Source of the DNA: Cryptomeria japonica
Lineage: Eukaryota; Streptophyta; Pinopsida; Cupressales; Cupressaceae
NCBI RefSeq assembly: GCF_030272615.1
Contig: NC_081413.1
Location: forward strand, 553,437,136-553,501,135
DNA: 64,000 bases
Direction: 5' to 3'
Positions 59,490 to 64,000 of the stretch are shown here, piece after piece. The position numbers were made by a program, and so were the translations under genes. How positions within the stretch are numbered: the stretch's first letter is position 1; every line of letters starts with the position of its first letter. The notes beneath the pieces are model-generated. The model was not told the origin of the DNA. It searched no databases and saw only the letters and a list, made by a program, of their open reading frames with translations.

Positions 59490-61099
59490 AATTAATTAAT
59501 TAAGATGACCGATTAAAAGTAAATACTTATTTTTTATTTTTTTAAAACCATTTTAAATAGATATTTATGTTTATGATTTTAAGTTGATCATAAAAAATAA
59601 AACTTAGAGCTTCAATTTTAAATACTTCATTTTTTAATTGATTTTAAATAATTGATTTTTTAATTGATTTTTAATATTAAAACTAAATTCATGCTATATT
59701 ACAAATTATTATGTAGAACACATTAGAATAAGAAAGATTTCTCTTTCTCAGTCATGGCTTGATTTGGGTTTAAAATATCTGCATAATTTTAATTTATACA
59801 TTTGAGGTGGACAATGAATCTTAACCACTATATAAAATAGCATTTGTCATGGATTGATAAATTCACTTTTGAATGATTTCACACGAGTGGACTATACAAG
59901 TTAACATTTGCACAATATAATAGGTGGGACATTCTTCCAAATTTAACCATGTGCAACCTAACATCTTGGGTGAACTATAGAATTTAATTCATGGATGATG
60001 TGTCTACATTGTTTTATCCTTCCTTGAGCTAAACATTAGAGACTTTACCTTTTGTAATTAGAAAAAAGTAAACTAACACTTTCGTCATAGAATTTAACGC
60101 ATATTGAGATTGAAACTTTGTACTCTTCTCAACATTAACTTGAGATTCCTTTTTTCTTATGGACTAGAAGAACTATTTTTTGTTATAAGGTGATTTCATC
60201 TATCCATTCTTGTTAGGATATTACTAGGTTGATCAAACTATTTCCAACATTTAGCTCTATGAGAGAAAAATTATATACAAGTTTACAAAATAAGAATAAT
60301 ACAAAGATTAAAAAAATTATCACAAGATCATACAAGATATACCTTGGGAAAGCCCCCATAAGGGAAAAACACAACTACCAAAAGTATCCACACTCAATGT
60401 CTTATCTAGCAATGAAACATTGCAATGCATGCTCCAACCATAAACCTCCTCTCATGCATCATCCATGTGTCCAAGCACAATGGACAATCAATAAAACATC
60501 ATATTCCATGCTTCACATATGCACTCTACAAGAGAGATCAATTCAAATCATAGTCAACCTTAATCACTAAACATGTACTTTATTTTTATAAATTCAAACT
60601 CATACAAAACCACCAAGTGGTATTGGCTCAACCATGTGTTCCAAAATAATGAGAGTACAAAATCATTGACCCTATTATTTACATTTTGGCACTAACAATT
60701 TTTCAGTATTAAATATATTTTCAATGTACAACCCACACATAAATTATCTAACCAATGTTACAACACATCTTTAAAAGTGAATCCCCAAAAATATTTAATG
60801 TGGCTAAACAAATCTCAAAAAATGCACCAAAATAAATATCTATTTCACATGATTAAAATAATTATTTTCTTACAGTACAAGGTGTGCAACACCCTTTTTC
60901 CTAACAATTCTAGACTTTCCACTTGGAAAGACACATTGCTCTCTTGTGTTGACATTTTTTTGCCTATTAAAATTATGTTAGTCATTGTCGCAGTCTTTAT
61001 GATGTATTCTCTTAAATCCCTATGCTTTTTCTTGTCTTCAATGAAAAAATAATGAGGACCATCCTTTAGAGTGGCTTAGAGGCTAAGAAGAATACTTCT

Positions 61100-61455
61100 C
61101 TTGTAGCATGGGACTCTTTTTGTTCTTCTAAAAAGCAAGTTGACCTATCAAAATGGACTTGCTTCAACATGTGGTCTAGTTAAAATTTTGGCTAATACTT
61201 TGGTGCAAGAAGATTACATTCCTAAAGATATTAAATTTGTTACAACTTTGGAAGATTATGATAGTGAATGAGGCTCTTGGGATGTGAGAGGGGCATCTCT
61301 TTGCATGTGTTAGTGGATTTTTAAAATGAATAGATTAGGTAGTATTCATGGTTCATTGGATCGTTTTGATAGGGCTTTAATCAAGCACAATATTGACACT
61401 TGTGAATGCATTTTAGATCAAGCAAAAGAAGTTATCAATTCTACTTTATTTCATT
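61100..61455 (+). other. Segment present in unit C but absent from unit B
   Basis: About 355 bp interrupts the match with 48736-48745. One plus frame reads coding-like (NRLGSIHGSLDRFDRALIKH, CECILDQAKEVIN) without a recognised family. It could be an insertion in C or a deletion in B. Confidence 0.45.
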
Positions 61456-61826
61456 TCATGTGACAATTGTTAGAGGATGTGTTCGAGTCAGTCATGAGGT
61501 TTTGCATGTATAGGCTATTTGGACCAATTCTAGTGAGAGTAACTGACTTGGAAGGCTTCCTCCTTATAACAATTGACTTGGTTCTTTCATCCTAGTACTT
61601 TGTATAAAGACCATTGCTTTATGGATTTTGTTCATCTACTGTGCATTAAACTTTTGAAATTTCTTTGAAGTAGTGTGAAGGATCTATTGAACCATTTGGC
61701 TTCAAACTTGTTCCACTCAAAATTTTTATTATTATTTATAAATATTAAATATTTTCAAATTACATATCTCTCAACGTAGTTAAGTTTTTCAAAATATAGA
61801 TATTCTAGTTAACACAGCAACAAACA

Positions 61827-61963
61827 CTTTTGTCTATGCAACATACAAAGTGCACTTTTGACTGTGATTATTAATTAATTAAAAATTAAAAAACAATAAG
61901 TTTTTTATTTTTAATTAATTATACTTACGATCAAATGTACATCCTGTATACTGCATAAACATT
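61827..61963. repeat. Foldback (MITE-like) repeat in unit C
   Basis: This is the partner of 41048-41187. CACTTTTGTCTATG at one end and CTGCATAAACATTTCC at the other form an imperfect inverted repeat around an AT-rich loop. The arms are more eroded than in unit A. Confidence 0.5.
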
Positions 61964-62070
61964 TCCAAAAAAAACTATGTAATTGAATCCATTCTTTCAG
62001 CTAGATGGACATTGCCAATACTCAACTTGTTTATTAATTACAAATTAGAATACAATGATTTTTTCCTGTT

Positions 62071-62492
62071 TTGCTAACTACTCTATCGAATAGTTAACAT
62101 GCGCTGAATTTTGTTTACCAATGGAATAACAAACAACATTATTTGATAAAATTCTTTGGTCCAAATAACATTTGGTTGAAAGTTTCTCAAGCCTTTTAAA
62201 CGAATCCATTTGGTCCTTGTCTGAGATCATTTCATTTCGTAACTCATTCCTTATGATGACATCTGCTCGAGGAATTCTGTGCGCTCTCCCTTCCGCTTTG
62301 ATGAATGTCCATGTCTCTCGCATATACTGCAATCATTGAATTCGATGAGAGAAAATAATTTTCATAAAACTCGAACCATTATCTTCGGCAAAAGTCATTT
62401 ATTCCTAATTACATTTGTACTAACAAGGTCATATTGAGTTGCAAAGATTTAGTTTGTCGAAGCTTTGAGATCATATTATACATCTTAGCATC
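62071..62492. other. Unassigned DNA
   Basis: A minus-strand open stretch at 62078-62332 (84 codons, MQYMRETWTFIKAEGRAHRI at its start) has fairly balanced composition but no recognised family. It may be a gene fragment or chance. Confidence 0.3.
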
Positions 62493-62503
62493 AAGGAGGA
62501 GTA

Positions 62504-62893
62504 TGTTGACGTGTGATGCATGAGCCTCACCACTATGCACTGCCATGCTACAGTTGTAATGTTAAACTGTTAGATTAGAAAGATCAGTTTGTCTTAGATT
62601 AGTTTTTGATTTGTCAGTTGTAATGTTGTCCATTAATGTAGAGAACATGCAAAATACAATCTCTATTATTAACAAAGTTAATTGCAGTTATCGTGTGAGA
62701 CTACGAGTTGTTTCTAAGAGATTGTGCATCAATTGTATGCATGAAATATTCTAGTATATAATAGTTGCCTCACTATTGTTTTAGGGTACACGAAGATGTA
62801 CGTCCGAGAAAGACTTTTGAGATGTAATCAATTTTGAATGATTGAATAAAAGTTTCTTTTGTGTGTTTATTGATAGAGGTGGATGGATTCGAT
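62504..62893 (+). repeat. Possible short copia-type LTR
   Basis: It starts TGTTGACGTGTGATGC after a purine tract AAGGAGGAGTA (62493-62503), a common copia 3' LTR junction. The end near TTCGATCA is a guess. No partner LTR lies in the window. Confidence 0.35.
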
Positions 62894-62906
62894 CAATATC
62901 ATATAT

Positions 62907-64000
62907 TGAAACACAAATACATAGAAAGACACAAAATATATAAACAAATAAATTCAATCAATTCTTCCATGTGCTACAACACATTTTCATTAATAACTTG
63001 AATCCATTACATCTGCCTCCTTAAATAGAGATCTTTGGACAATTCTAGAAACATCTTAGGCCTTTAGTTTGATCTTACAAAACATTAAATATTTTTCCTT
63101 TCTAGAAAATTCTATTCAAATAATCATCAGGGTGGGAAAAATTACATATCCCAACACCCCCCTTAATTTCGACCACCAATACTGTGGCATTCTCAATTTC
63201 CTTTGGTCTTGACTGTTGTCTTCTTTTACCTCTTTCTAATGTCCACAACCAAGTTTCCTAACTTCAAATCCTTTTCCTTGCTTGATGCCTTTCTATCATT
63301 CTTCTCCCACTGTTGCGACAGTTCTTCAAAACTTGAATTTACAACTTCCTGGAAACTTGCCATCTATAGACTTCTTCCCAAATAATTTCCTTTCACTTGA
63401 AACATTTGTTATGCCTTTTGAAAACATTGATTGATTGCTATCAACTTTCCCATGCAAAATTTTATACTTAAATGAATTCTTGATCATACCTGTAATTTTT
63501 TGCCAACTGGATCCAAAGCTCCATCCACAATCCATTTTCATACCTGTCATATATTCATTATTTGATTCTCTATTCCAACACCTCTTTTCACAATGATTTC
63601 TCAAACCACAAATACTGCACAGAAGTAGATCCCAACATCTATCCTTTGTATGTCCTTTCCTATTACAATGTGAACACTGCATAGTCTTCATTTCTTGAAT
63701 TGATTCACTTGAACCTATAGCGCATGTACTCATCTTTCCTTTACCTATAGAATATCCAAGACCTTCATATTTTGGCCTCCTTGGTTTCTCAATCAGATTC
63801 TTCATACCTTGTTCATGCTTTCCTAGACCTTTACCTTTGTAGATCCCATTCGTTTCATGATTTTCAGACCAAGATTCATTTCATTGCCATTACATTGTAT
63901 ATCATTATCATTTTCTTTTTCACAATCTTTATCACAAACTTCTTCAGCAAAAACATACTTATCAAATTACGAATTCAAATCTTTTGCATTCCATGAAACA
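62907..64000 (-). mobile_element. 3' part of a minus-strand LTR-type relic with G-patch-like and zinc-knuckle coding
   Basis: On the minus strand, coding (to about 63326) is followed by a purine tract AATTAAGGGGGG (63157-63168) and an LTR-like sequence starting TGTTGGGATATG (63156 to about 62907). No pol domain lies between the coding and the tract. The rest runs off the window. It is a fossil with a few breaks in the visible part. The LTR call rests on the tract and TG start only. Confidence 0.5.
63326..63900 (-). pseudogene. G-patch-like plus CCHC zinc-knuckle coding region
   Basis: The minus-strand translation gives NGIYKGKGLGKHEQG..IEKPRRPKYEGLGY (about 63850-63735), which fits the G-patch pattern of spaced glycines with GLGK and QG. 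It is followed by knuckles CSHCNRKGHTKDRC and CSICGLRNHCEKRC (about 63690-63590). Both motif types bind RNA. A tail of about 80 residues follows. It may be a retroelement protein or a captured host gene. Its N-terminus is not resolved here. Confidence 0.55.

Larger units (their letters stand above)
59490..62070 (+). repeat. Duplicated P450 flank, unit C, without a P450 gene
   Basis: 59490-60050 matches 37970-38330 of unit A, 59800-61100 and 61456-61600 match 47450-48900 of unit B, and 61600-62070 matches 40825-41265 of unit A. Homology fades about 500 bp before the expected P450 start, and no P450 sequence follows to the end of the window. Confidence 0.7.

Noticed and set aside
62078-62332. 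An 84-codon minus-strand gene
   Set aside because: No family is recognised, there is no neighbouring exon with splice sites, and it lies between a decayed duplication and an LTR-like sequence.

Overview
The window looks like nuclear DNA from a seed plant with a large, repeat-rich genome, most likely a conifer. This is inferred from AT-rich intergenic DNA, old nested LTR retrotransposons of Sirevirus type, a plant L1 LINE with an RNase H domain, and two CYP76-like P450 genes that resemble gymnosperm CYP76AA-type sequences. No species marker was seen. There are no bacterial genes, CRISPR arrays or rRNA/tRNA genes.

Region 1 (1-36 kb) is a stack of nested retroelements. A pol-less Sirevirus-like element (E1, 1-11867, 5' end outside the window) was interrupted by a Ty1/copia Sirevirus-type element (Copia A, 3553-10230) flanked by a perfect 5-bp duplication. 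Next comes a minus-strand copia element (Copia B). It was split by a second pol-less element (E2, 15893-22543), by an L1 LINE (22904-30882, 16-bp target duplication) and by a further minus-strand LTR element (D, 3' LTR 32236-33908). A Ty3/gypsy solo LTR with a perfect 5-bp duplication lies at 34611-35777. E1 and E2 share a long second gene of unknown function. The LINE carries an extra third ORF after RNase H, whose start overlaps the ORF2 stop; a short motif in it resembles one in the second gene of E1 and E2.

Region 2 (37.5-54 kb) holds the host genes. Two tandem plus-strand P450 genes (41764-43407 and 51847-53501, start codons 10.1 kb apart) each have two exons and a phase-0 intron before the I-helix, and both appear intact (506 and 507 aa). 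They share promoter blocks, introns and flanks, so they arose by segmental duplication. A third duplicated flank at 59.5-62.1 kb has no P450 next to it. The proteins are about 91% identical by eye but differ at substrate recognition site 5.

Region 3 (54-64 kb) holds a Ty3/gypsy 5' LTR plus gag on the minus strand, inserted in a decayed PPR gene. Then come the third duplication unit, a short LTR-like sequence, and a minus-strand LTR-type relic that pairs a G-patch-like segment with two zinc knuckles.

Small elements include a tRNA-derived SINE with a 14-bp target duplication (50766-50871), a foldback MITE-like repeat present in two duplicated flanks, a (GTAGAG)10 minisatellite in a purine-rich tract, and an 18-G run. 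The P450 pair are the only apparently functional host genes; everything else is mobile DNA, relics or non-coding sequence.
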